Assembly (NCBI GenBank): GCA_960531495.1
Contig: OY482849.1
Location: 1,931,479-1,995,478, forward strand
DNA: 64,000 nt
From: Zeus faber
Taxonomy: Eukaryota; Chordata; Actinopteri; Zeiformes; Zeidae
Direction: 5' to 3'
Shown here: positions 1 to 9,717 of the stretch, piece after piece
How positions within the stretch are numbered: the stretch's first letter is position 1
Layout: each line of letters starts with the position of its first letter
The notes under the pieces: model-generated
Database searches by the model: none
The model's input: only the letters and a program-made list of their open reading frames with translations
What the model was told of the DNA's origin: nothing
Position numbers and translations under genes: made by a program

Positions 1-985
1 CACCTACATGACATTTTACGCATCTCAACCATTGCCCTCAAACAAGACCTGGCCTGTCTACTGAAATCCAGATCTCAGTATCACTCTTCTCATTAGTCTC
101 AGTAAGAAACCTGTTTCTTGGTAAATCTGAAATTCTGAGTGTTTTAAATGGTAACATCTGTCACTATTAACAGTGAAACTCAAACGCAAAAGCAAAGTTA
201 TAAATATATGCACTTGGACTTTTGACACTTATTGCATTCAACTTTTGAACAAGGTTTGCCTAAAACTGCAGATGTTATGTACATATAGATGTGACACAAA
301 ATATTACTTTCCGGATGATCTTGTGAAAGACAGGAGCAAGAGTCATGTTTTAGACTTAAAAGTTAACAGACTTTGCATTACTCATAATAAGTCATGTTTA
401 AAATGAACATGAGGTTAGACTTTTTATCAACTTCATGGAAGTTTAAGGTATTCCATACAGTTTGTTCTGTGTTGTCTGACTCCAGATGTGAAAGGAAGAC
501 AGAATTGGTTTTTAGATTTGTTCACACCCGATTGGCTTAGATTTGGTTACATTGTAATTAAAAAAAAAATGATAACTGTGACAAGGCAAATAAAATTGTT
601 ATAGAACAGTGCATTTGTATGTAACTTCTTCACATTGTCAAATCTGGCCCTCTTTAAAAAAAAGTTTGGACAACCCTGCTCTAGGCTCTACAACATGTCC
701 TATAAAAGAAAGCAAAAACCACATTGAGACCATTACCTTGCCAGTCTTGGCATGTTGATGCAAACAGAGTGAAGGGAGGGTGTACATTTCCTTATTTTTG
801 AATGACTGATTATAGCATGAGGTAAAGTGGTACGGCAACAAACCATTATGATAATATGATATCGCCATCTTCACCATATCATCATTGTAACATTTCATTA
901 TAAATCTAAAAATACCTGACTGCATGTGTATTATTTGTGTGTATTGCTAATTCATTTCATTTGTAGGAAAAAAGGTGCTGCTCAC
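1..985. other. pik3c2b intron 17 (partial), AT-rich
   Basis: AT-rich sequence without a supported gene. The only feature I recognise is the hAT-type end described separately near 628-684. Confidence 0.6.
628..684. mobile_element. hAT-type transposon terminal end
   Basis: Read on the minus strand from 684, the sequence begins CAGGGTTGTCCAAACTTTTT and continues with GAGGGCCAGATTTGACAATG. This is the familiar end shape of hAT-Charlie-like elements. The element would extend leftward. I did not find the opposite end, so the body length is unknown. Confidence 0.6.
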
Positions 986-1080
986 CAGAAGAGGTAGTGT
1001 GCTATGCGCACCTCCCCGATGGCCCTACGCAGCAGGAAACGCACAAGCGAGCTGTCCAGGTAGCACTCGTACTTCAGCGC
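986..1080 (-). CDS. pik3c2b: pik3c2b exon 17 (residues 898-928; last exon in window)
   Basis: Encodes [20 protein letters not shown] and [10 protein letters not shown], then TG of a Trp codon. Acceptor CCACCAG at 1081, donor GTGAGC at 985. The next exon (the LLKDGL segment and onward to the kinase domain) is not in the window, so the gene runs off the left edge. Confidence 0.95.
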
Positions 1081-1618
1081 CTGGTGGAGACCAGTGGCGT
1101 ACGTCAAAACTGAGATTTCCAGCTTGTAGGAAAATCTTCACAAATGTTTTTGAGACTAACAAATTAAAAATTTCAGAAATGAATAATTTCAGAATTACCA
1201 ATGTGTGACAAAGGATATAGAGCTGTAGATCTGATTCAGTGAGCGAGGGAAATAACGGCCAAAAATCCAAGACTACAACCTAATTTGGCCCTGATTCTAC
1301 GTGATGATTTGGCCAATTGAAAGAGAAAGCTGAACACTATACCATGAGTGGAGCCATGGAGAATATAAATTCCATTCCAAACAGCTCAACATTAAATTCA
1401 TACTTGTTTTGAGATGTTCTCTTCTTCCAATTACCAACTTAGGCGGTATAGTTCTAAGGGTGAACTACTGTACATCTTTTGTGACTATATCCATATCCGA
1501 TAATGGGATGATTGGCTATAAAATGAAGGGAACCAACATTTAAATTAAAGCCTGGGTTGGCAAACCTATCCCTTAAGCATATGTCATGTAAATGCACCAA
1601 AATGTTGCCAGATTTTAC

Positions 1619-1712
1619 CTGGACTAGCTGAGGGAGAAAGTCCAGCAGCTCAGGGTCAGAGATCGAGTCCATCCACTGAACAGCTGTCCTCCTCAACTCC
1701 TGGTCTGGAAAC
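1619..1712 (-). CDS. pik3c2b: pik3c2b exon 16 (residues 866-897; helical PIK domain)
   Basis: Encodes FPDQELRRTAVQWMDSISD and ELLDFLPQLVQ. Acceptor CTCCAG at 1713; donor GTAAAA at 1618, phase 0. The region upstream of the acceptor is A-rich and then GTGTGCGTGCGCTCTCC, a poor pyrimidine tract. Confidence 0.96.
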
Positions 1713-1800
1713 CTGGAGAGCGCACGCACACTTTTTTTTTTTTACCTGAATCCTATTTGAGACATCCACAGACATGAGAGGGTCTATTACTATCACTATA

Positions 1801-2120
1801 CAGGTACTCCTCACTTAACAACCGAGTTCTGTTCCTAGGACCAAGTTGTTAAGCGAATTGGTCCATAAGCAAGGACCTGTGTTATTTCACGGTAATGGGG
1901 CGTGGCGATTGCGAACGCTAGTGTAGTGAATACTGACAGACTGTGGGAAAGAGCCAGACTGAGAACGGTGATGCGTGATGAGATGCTTGATGCTGAGATG
2001 CCACACTCGCAGCATGCACACCACGGTTTTGTACGCAGCATACAATACAGGCTGGTCAGAGAACTGGTTGTAAGTCTGAACATTCATTAAACAGGTAGGT
2101 CGTTAAGTGAGGCGTACTTG
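1801..2120. mobile_element. Tigger/pogo-like MITE with TA duplication
   Basis: The left end starts CAGGTACTCCTCACTTAAC and the right end, on the opposite strand, starts CAAGTACGCCTCACTTAAC, so the terminal inverted repeats match over most of about 22 bases. Both ends are flanked by TA (1799-1800, 2121-2122), the mariner/Tigger target site. At 320 bases it has no transposase and would have been moved in trans. It sits in intron 15, between exons 15 and 16. Confidence 0.85.
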
Positions 2121-2250
2121 TACTAATCCATAACATAACTGAATTGCTCGCCCTGGATGTAATACACTGGTCCTGGCTGACTGAAGACTTTTCAAGGGGT
2201 TGCGGAAACCTCCCCCATGCACCCCCCCGCAAATCCCCCACTGGCCTTAC

Positions 2251-2439
2251 GAGGCGTGCAGGAGTCCGAGCGCGTCCTGGTGAGTGAGGCAGGTCCACTG
2301 CTTCATCAGGGCGTAGATGTCGGGCAGGCAGGCCCACTCCCAGCGGGGGGCACTGGCCAGGACCAGAGGCAGGGCCCCACTCTCTGCTTGGCAGAAAGCC
2401 CTCTTCTCCCACAAGAGACGCTTGTCCTCCATCGTCAAC
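2251..2439 (-). CDS. pik3c2b: pik3c2b exon 15 (residues 803-865; helical PIK domain)
   Basis: Encodes LTMEDKRLLWEKRAFC and LVLASAPRWEWACLPDIYAL, classic PI3K helical-domain sequence, ending HQDALGLLHA. Acceptor TTCTCAG at 2440, donor GTAAGG at 2250. It ends with TC completed as Ser by exon 16. Confidence 0.96.
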
Positions 2440-3110
2440 CTGAGAAAGAAGCAGAAATGGGGGACCAAGAGATAGATGTAAGCTGGTGGTAATCAAGTTT
2501 CGCTTCTACCTAGTTATTTGACATTGCATTTAGCACCGTTATCTCAAATGACAATAGGTAATAAGCATTTTCCTTTACTTTTTTTTCTGTGAGGACGTTC
2601 AGCTTCTGTATTTCAAAGTGTTTTGTGAAGAAAGTGCAAGACCGCACGTGTAGTTTGAAAAGAATATCAACTGCCGTCCAATTCTAAACCAACGGGCTCA
2701 GCGACAATCTCCCATTGGCATATTCACCCAAACATTGGTAGCACTAGACGGAAGAATTGCAGCGGGCCCGTCACCACTGCATCCTGCATTATTTGGACCC
2801 CGAAAGGATTCCTGCTTCACAGTAATCTGGAATTTACATTTGACTTGCACGTTGTCCTGCATCTGTTTATCTATCAATCCATCCATCCATTGCTCTGTTC
2901 ACCTACACGCACAGCTGCGAGATCAACACAGTGTCTGTCAGTGTTTCAGTATGATGTGTGTTTTTCCCACGAGACAGAAGCGAATTCTCTCTGGAGTCTG
3001 AGTCATTTTATATAAACCAACACAAGCCCATTTTTCCTGTTTGAGGCCATAGTTATAATGACACATACAATAGATATTAGGCCAAAGTCGCATAGGCCAC
3101 TACTATGAAT
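2440..3110. other. pik3c2b intron 14 segment, no feature seen
   Basis: Mixed-composition sequence with no convincing reading frame, repeat or RNA gene. A short ATCC run is near 2877-2890. Confidence 0.5.
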
Positions 3111-3112
3111 TA

Positions 3113-4613
3113 CACTGGGTTCCCAATTATTATGCAGATTATATTTTTCTCTGATTTTCCTAAATAGTCGATGCAAATGACAGTCAGTATATTTTTCAAG
3201 TCATCAACCGTTGGGGTATAATTCAAATGTTATTGAACAAAACTCCCAATGATAACAGTATTTTTTTCAAAAATAAAAAACTCAAAATGCACTGTTCCAA
3301 ATTATTATGCACAACAGAGTTTCAAAACATTTTATAGGTTGTAAAGAACTTGAAATGGTTTGTTTGCTGAATGTGCAGCATTGGGAGGTCATATTTACTG
3401 AAATCAAAAGCTATTTCAATCAAAAACATCTTAACTGGCCAAGTTACATGTTAACATAGGACCTTCACAATTCTTGCAGCCATTGAACTTGTGAGTTTTT
3501 GGAGAGTTTCTGCTTGAATTTCTTTGCAGGATGTCAGAACAGCCTCCCAGAGCTGCTGTTTTGATGCAAACTGCCTCCCACCCTCATAGATATTTTGCTT
3601 GAGGATGCTCCAAAGGTTCTCAATAGTGTTGAGGTCAAAGGAGGATGGGGGCCACACCATGAGTTTCTCTCCTTTTATGCCCATAGCAGCCAAGGACGCA
3701 GAAGTATTTTTTGCAGCATGAGATGGTGCATTGTCATGCATGAAGATGACTTTGTCCATGGAAGAAAGTGGTCAGTCAGAAACTCTATATTCTTTGCCGA
3801 GGTCATTTTCACACCTTCAGGGACCCTAGAGGGGCCTTAGCTCTCTCCCCATGATTCCGGTCCAAAACATGACTCCGCCACCTCCTTGCGGACGTTGCAG
3901 CCTTGTTGGGACATGGTGGCCATCCACCAACCATCCACTACTCCATACATCTGCACCATCCAGGGTTGCACGGCACTCATCAGTAAACAAGACTTTGAAA
4001 ATGAGTCTTCATGTATTTCTGGGCCCACTGCAACCGTTTCTGCTTGTGAGCATTGGTTAGGGGTGGCCCAATAGTAGGTTTATGCACAACTGCAGGATCC
4101 TACACCTTGAGGTTCGCGGGACTCCAGATGCACCAGCAGCTTCAAATACCTGTTTGCTGCTTTGTAATGGCATTTTAGCAGCTGCTGATGAATTTGTCTG
4201 GCAGAAACCTTCCTCATTATGCCTTATGCCTTATGCACAAACCCATCTGTTGCCTGAATCAGCCACAAATCTCTTCAGAGTACGATGATCGCTTAAGTTT
4301 TTGAGAAATATCTAATGTTTTTATATCTTGTCCAAGGCATTGCACTATTTGACGCTTTTCGGCAGCAGAGAAATCCTTATTCTTCCCATATCACTTGAAA
4401 CCTGTGACCTGCTTAATAATGTGGAACATCCTTCTTAAGTAGTTTTCCTTGAATTGGGCTCACCTGGCAAACTAATTATCACAGGTGTCTGAGATTGATT
4501 TCAGTGATCCAAAAAGCTCTGAGACACAATACCATCCATGAGTTTAATTGAAAATTATTTTTTTTAATGTTTGACACTTAAATCCAATTTGCAAAATAAT
4601 TTGGAATGCAGTG
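3113..4613 (-). mobile_element. Tc1/mariner element with degenerate transposase
   Basis: Complete 1501-base element. The ends are CACTGGGTTCCCAATTATTA and, on the other strand, CACTGCATTCCAAATTATTT, flanked by TA at 3111-3112 and 4614-4615. A second copy of the end motif (CACTGTTCCAAATTATTATG) lies at about 3290, giving the IR/DR arrangement seen in Sleeping Beauty-type fish elements. The DD34E transposase is on the minus strand and shattered by frameshifts and stops. Visible parts are an N-terminal AAEKRQIVQ helix-turn-helix remnant near 4370, a TDE-region remnant near 3990, HDNAPSHAAKNT near 3730 and NTIENLWSILKQ near 3620. Confidence 0.92.
3451..3759 (-). pseudogene. Tc1 transposase C-terminal fragment
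   Basis: Open stretch of 102 codons carrying the second catalytic Asp context (HDNAPSHAAK) and the catalytic Glu context (IENLWSILKQ), followed by YEGGRQFASKQQLWEA and the C-terminal tail. Upstream parts of the protein are in other frames, so no active enzyme is encoded. The usual PDLNPIENLW has become FDLNTIENLW. Confidence 0.9.
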
Positions 4614-4615
4614 TA

Positions 4616-5185
4616 AAGGGATACTAAAACATCACCCCCACACTTTTTTTCTTATTTTAGTTAAGGTCAGAAGAGGACATCATTACAAATGTCATACCTG
4701 GGTGTCCAGTCCCAAGCTAGGGTCAGGCTACATTCCAAAAGTGTTAGCTCAACACAGCTAGCCTAGCTCCTGCGAAAGGAGAGGAGTACACTTTCCAAAA
4801 TTCAAAAGCTGAGTTATGGATTATTATGGACTTTTGTATCATGTTATGTTTTGAATTGAATAATCCTTTTTTTTTTTATTTTATAACTTTTTTAACAACC
4901 AAAAAGAGGGGAAAAAAAAAAAATGATAGTTTCCCCTTGTGGCCACCCATGGGGCCTCATCGACACTGAAAATGACATCCACTGCGTGCACGCACACACA
5001 AAAGAGGAAAAACGGGGAAGTGGGAGGAGGACTGGAGTAGAGTGCAGGGGATTTAATCATGGGAGGGGGCTGCCAGGGTAAAATCACCTAGTGACCAACC
5101 ACCACGGACTTTCACACCGGTTTACACCAAAATCTGCATGTATACCTGGTTAGTCTACCCCGGAACATGGGTAGACTAACAGCTA
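4616..5185. other. Intron segment, no gene seen
   Basis: AT-rich with poly-T (4868-4878) and poly-A (4911-4923) runs. No coding or RNA signal recognised. Confidence 0.5.
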
Positions 5186-5189
5186 AAAA

Positions 5190-5490
5190 TAGGCGATTGC
5201 TGCCTTTCCCATTGCCTGTAGACAAGTATGCCTTTCTTTTTTTCAGAAAAGGGCCAAAAAAATAGTAGAAGCATGGAGTATCCATGCACCTGCAAAGGAT
5301 CGGCATCATGCGCTCCCTCGGTGGCAGGGAGCGGAGACGCTACTCCGGTTCAGAGACAGGCTTGGGGTGGTGCTGGAGTGGCTCGGACCCGACGGGGAGT
5401 GTCTTTGTCCCTGGAATGAAACCCGGGTGTAACTAATGACAAATGGCAGAAGTTAGTGGGTGTTACCGGGTTTTTGGCTCAGTGGAAAAA
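5190..5490. repeat. Dispersed repeat, copy 1 (short form)
   Basis: Shares several blocks with 60800-61575: CTTTCCCATTGCC near the left end, GGCAGGGAGCGGAGACGCT, GAGACAGGCTTGGGG, GGTGCTGGAGTGGCTCGGA, and AGTTAGTGGGTGTTACC near the right end. The outer ends (CCTTTCCCA-type and, inverted, a similar CCTTTCC/TTTTTCC-type end) suggest a non-autonomous DNA transposon. This copy lacks about 400 internal bases. Confidence 0.65.
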
Positions 5491-5719
5491 CAGTATCTCT
5501 TCCAGATGTTTGCTCCCAGATGTCTAAGTGTTGGATGATGTCTACGAGCCAATTCATTAATCCTGACTGTTATCCAGAGGGAAGCTAAAAGCTCATGCTT
5601 TCCCTTAGCATTAGCAGACAATACATCAGCCTGTGAGCTAATGACTGTCACACATGTCCCATTTCTGTTCTGTGAGTATGTGTGATATGTAAACTGTGGA
5701 TTCCAACATCAGGCAGTAG

Positions 5720-6945
5720 CGTGCGTCTGCAGTGTGAGGTCCCAGGAGAACGGACAGACCTGCCGCAGACTGTAAATTTCCCGTCCCCTGGCGCAGCGTT
5801 TCCCTCTCCTGTGTCTCCCGGGAAGACTGGACCAGTCCCCGCCCTGCACCGCGGCCACAGCATTGTCTACAGGAGGTACAAGCACCATAGGTGCCAGAGC
5901 ACGCCGCGACCAACAGCTGGCCCGCCACCTCCAACTGGCAGCCAGGCGGAGGACCAGCCCCGCGCCAAGCCCCAGCACCCACGCGGGCTTCCCTGGATCC
6001 CCAGCCTGTCCTGACGCCCCAAAAGAGAATGTCCTGGGGGCGCTTCGTCCGACCCCAAGAGCCCTGCGGGAAACCAGGGCCCTACACAGATGCCTGGGCA
6101 GAGGTGTGGGCACTGTGGGCGGCAATGCCGAGTCATCGTTGGCGGGCGTGAAGGGTCCTGGAGTGGGGAAATCCCAAGGAGGATCATCCCCAGTCCCATT
6201 GGCCTTCCCCATGGACGATTTGCCGCTGGAACAGTGACGGGAAAATATCCTACGCAGGGCCTTTGAGGGGGTAGTGAAAATCGATGCCGTAATGGTGCGC
6301 CCAGAAGCCAACTCACCATAAACAGGCGGCCAGTCACCTCAGATACGATAAAACACTGCAGCGGATAATGGCTGGCTTCTATAAGCCAGGCATATGGGCA
6401 GATATACACAACTGGTACGCCGTGTGTCCTGAGTCCCAACTGGTCAACCCTCCAGCCAAGAGCGCCGTTGAGGCCCCTGCAACTAGGGGAGGTGCCGTTA
6501 GAAAAACTCTGTATGAAGCACATCGGGCCATTAGACCGCAGTGTTTGCGGGTACCGTTTTGTGTTCGTCCTAGTGGATTATGCAACCCAGTACCCCGAAG
6601 CAGCCAAAAGTGTGGCGCAGGCGCTGTTTAAGGTTATCTCCCGAGTCGGGATTCCGAAGGAAATCCTAAACGACCAGGGCACTTCCCTTTGAAACGTACA
6701 CTTCGGGAACTTTACGAGTTACTGGGCATCCACTCAATTCGGACCAGCGTTTACCACCCCCAGACCGACAGTCTAGTGGAGTGCTTAAATAAAACGCTGA
6801 AAACCATAAAATAGAAGTTCGTTCACAACGATAGCCGTAACTGGGACAAGTGGTTGGACCTCCTGTTGTTTGTGGTGCAGGAGGTTCCCTAGGCTTCCAC
6901 GGGACTTTCTCTCTTTGAACTCCTCTTTGGCACACTTTGATAATA
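5720..6945 (+). pseudogene. Ty3/Gypsy pol remnant (linker and integrase)
   Basis: Degenerate retrotransposon pol on the plus strand, antisense to pik3c2b. From about 6190 the frames give LRRAFEGVVKIDAV (linker), then MAGFYKPGIWADIHNWYA and the CPE-x-QLVNPP zinc-binding segment of integrase. The integrase core follows, with YRFVFVLVDYATQYPEA, VGIPKEILNDQGTS and YHPQTDSLVE. It ends near FELLFG at 6930. Many frameshifts and stops make it inactive, and no LTR is visible. The stretch 5720-6180 is GC-rich and probably the degraded upstream pol/gag, less certain. Confidence 0.85.
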
Positions 6946-7030
6946 ATAATCACACCAATCAACTACATTTTCCGTATTAATACAATTTGTCTTCTATTTT
7001 AAATGGGAAAACACTGATGTGTTGATGTGC

Positions 7031-7031
<1 letters not shown>

Positions 7032-7114
<83 letters not shown>

Positions 7115-7118
7115 CGCA
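7032..7118. repeat. (TG)n(CG)n microsatellite at exon 14 donor
   Basis: About 37 TG units then six CG units on the plus strand. On the pik3c2b transcript strand this reads (CG)6(CA)37, starting seven bases after the exon 14 splice donor. Confidence 0.97.
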
Positions 7119-7124
7119 TCTGAC

Positions 7125-7267
7125 CAGAAGGGGGACTTCTTCTGCAGGACGTCTTGCAGCTGGATGTGGCTGACGGTGTCCAGCCTGGAGAACTCATACT
7201 GGGGACAGAAGTCGGCTGGCGCAGGAGTACTGAAGCGCACTTCGAAAGCCGAGGTAGGGAAATCCAC
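7125..7267 (-). CDS. pik3c2b: pik3c2b exon 14 (residues 756-802; C2 to helical-domain linker)
   Basis: Encodes VDFPTSAFEVRFSTP and LQDVLQKKSPFW. Acceptor CCTCCAG at 7268. Donor GTCAGA at 7124 is followed within seven bases by (CG)6 and then a long CA repeat on the transcript strand. The donor is fixed by phase: TG here plus G of exon 15 makes the conserved Trp. Confidence 0.92.
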
Positions 7268-8001
7268 CTGGAGGGTGGAGGCGTCAGATTAGTTAGTCGG
7301 AATATCGTCAATATTGGAACATGAATATCTTTTCAGTTAAAACTAGTTGAAAATGGCCATATACTGTACAGTATATCATCTGTGTAGGATGGATTCCAAA
7401 GGATTCCTAAAATTCCATTTGCAATGGTTTTTCCTCAACTGATGGATCCCGGTCCAAAAGTGGGTTGCGGGTGAATTTCTAGTGGACCGCGTTGTGTATG
7501 TCCATTAATATTTTTTGGGGTGTCTCGTGTCTTGACCCCATATCAAAAACATCCCATACGTAACACCATAATAGAGTTAGAAGAAAAAAAGACACCACGA
7601 TACAATTATTGTTAGCCAGATCAAATAAAATCAAATTAATTTAATTAATTTAATTTAATTTCGTGGATTAATTCATTAATTTATCAGATTGTCACTTGCT
7701 TCGATCAAGACTAGGTGTCAAGATTAAGCGTTCACTGCAGTGGTTCAGGTCTCAATCAAACGATCTCAATCTGGATCAAATGAATGGGAATGGTGATATA
7801 CTGTTTGTATATGATGATTTTAGATATTGATGACTCCCCAGAGATCTAGTCAACAATCTAGTCTTGTTAGACACAAACTTAGTGCCTGTTAGCGTTACCA
7901 AGATGCCAACGTCTCTGAAAGTGACTTTGAATGACAGCTTGTTGCATGGCCCGATGGTAAACTTGGGAGATTTCAATCATTAGATACTTTGTGTGTATCA
8001 C
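7268..8001. other. pik3c2b intron 13
   Basis: Unremarkable intron between exons 13 and 14. Short AATTTAATTT-type low-complexity sequence at about 7634-7663. No gene seen. Confidence 0.6.
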
Positions 8002-8113
8002 CTGAAGGATTACGCTGTCGGGTTGGCTGAAATTGGGAGAGCTGGAAAGGGCATTTCCACTTCCTGGGGTAGAAGGCCACAAACCCAGCAGCTTCCTGCC
8101 GCATGTCAGGATG
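8002..8113 (-). CDS. pik3c2b: pik3c2b exon 13 (residues 718-755; end of C2 domain)
   Basis: Encodes LTCGRKLLGLWPSTPG and NFSQPDSVILQ. The acceptor is TTCTGGTAG ending at 8114, and behind it on the transcript strand is an uninterrupted (TG) run of about 123 bases, so there is no normal pyrimidine tract. The split codon reads CAC (His), where mammals have Gln as I remember. Donor GTGATA at 8001, phase 0. Confidence 0.9.
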
Positions 8114-8120
8114 CTACCAG

Positions 8121-8246
<126 letters not shown>

Positions 8247-8580
8247 GTTGGGGATCATCGGGATGTTTATACACAACAGATTTAAAAGGCTGGGATGATG
8301 AGGATTGGTGATAAGGGGCACGAAGAATCTCTCCAAAATTAGGGTGTAAGCTAGTATAAATAATCGGGAATTTTTAACCCTAACCTTATATTTAAATAAG
8401 GGACTGTCTCAACAGACCTGTAGTCAAAATGCTGTAGTCATACGGTCAACAAAGCGGCTGAACAGTTGTAAAGAAATGTTTTAAGCTTATGGTGATTGGG
8501 TGTGCTGGCATTACTGACATTTCAGCGCTGAAATCCATTACTTATCAAAGAAACGAGTAGTGGTGACTCGGCGGACTCAC

Positions 8581-8745
8581 TGTCTGAAGTTAAATAGAGG
8601 CAGGGTCACCCAGCCCAGTGCCTCGATCCGCCTCTGTCTGCCCTTCTCCTCCGCCCCCCCAGGGGGCGGCAGAGCAGTAGCATGTAGGGTCACCGTCAGC
8701 TGGGACTCCCTGGGGAGTTGGTTAATCTGCACGGGAAAACACACC
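8581..8745 (-). CDS. pik3c2b: pik3c2b exon 12 (residues 663-717; C2 domain)
   Basis: Encodes VCFPVQINQLPRES, LHATALPPPGGAEEK and EALGWVTLPLFNFR. Acceptor CACCAG at 8746, donor GTGAGT at 8580. It ends with CA of a split codon. The fish linker PPPGGAEEKGRQRR aligns with the basic loop of mammalian PIK3C2B. Confidence 0.95.
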
Positions 8746-9488
8746 CTGGTGGTGGGAATGGAGGGAGAAAGAAAGGCAGTTTGAAGGAATGATATGGAGT
8801 GCCTGAAGTAGGTTAGTATGACTATAATTCTGTTGCTCCAGTCATGCAAGCATTTGTGGTGGTGCAATTCTTTCACCAAGCTCAATTCATTTCAATGCAA
8901 TTGTTGCCATCAGAGGATTTCGCTTCTGGTAGCGAAGTCAACCAATAACAAAGTGACTGTTGAAGGGGCGGAGCATTGGCGGGTACAAAAAAGAGCAAGC
9001 CATCATTTCAACAGTCTACTGTCCTATTTAACAAAATTTTGCACAGGCAGAAAAAAAATTGTCACACAAAGTAAATGCAACGGTAAATGGTTGGAGTCTT
9101 GAGGCAGACGTAAATGGGAGTATTTATTGTTCTTTATATTTGTTTAACTGTTCATAGTTAGCAAGCTACGTAGCATGCCAAATTGTATAGCTTTAACACC
9201 AGTTACCAACTACATAGTTTAAACACCGCTACCGCGTAATAGCTTCGGTCGACTGCCACGCAATAGGGCAATCGCAGTGGCCCGAAGAACAGTCGCGATT
9301 GCCCCGGTTTGGATCAACTCTGGTTGACTCCCAATGATCAAAACTAAGGCTTATGTTAAAAATATCAGAGTTTTCCTAAGACGGTGTAGGGTGATGAGGA
9401 CTTATAATTCATATTTATAGTTTTGTTCGCCACCAATTTTATAATAAAAATTGGAAAAGGAGGTAAAGGTGGAGGCTGGCTGTAAGCT
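8746..9488. other. pik3c2b intron 11 segment
   Basis: No gene. A 10-base inverted repeat GGGCAATCGC / GCGATTGCCC is at 9266-9275 and 9295-9304. The rest is not recognised. Confidence 0.5.
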
Positions 9489-9717
9489 GGGAGCATGCTG
9501 TGATCTTGCGAGAAGACGGAAGCGCAAGTGAGTAGTGAGTGGAGACCCAACATGGCAGCGCCATGGCAGACAAAATAACAAAGCGAATTGCAAAAAATAT
9601 TTATATATACACTAAACTAAACAAAAAAAAACCGAGGTATATCTATATTGAACAATAAAAGTATCCCATATCAAAAAAAAATAAAACACAATATCAGACC
9701 CAGAAGGGCGTTACATA

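Noticed and set aside
5867..6523. 218-codon minus-strand frame
   Set aside because: Antisense shadow of the Gypsy pol remnant.
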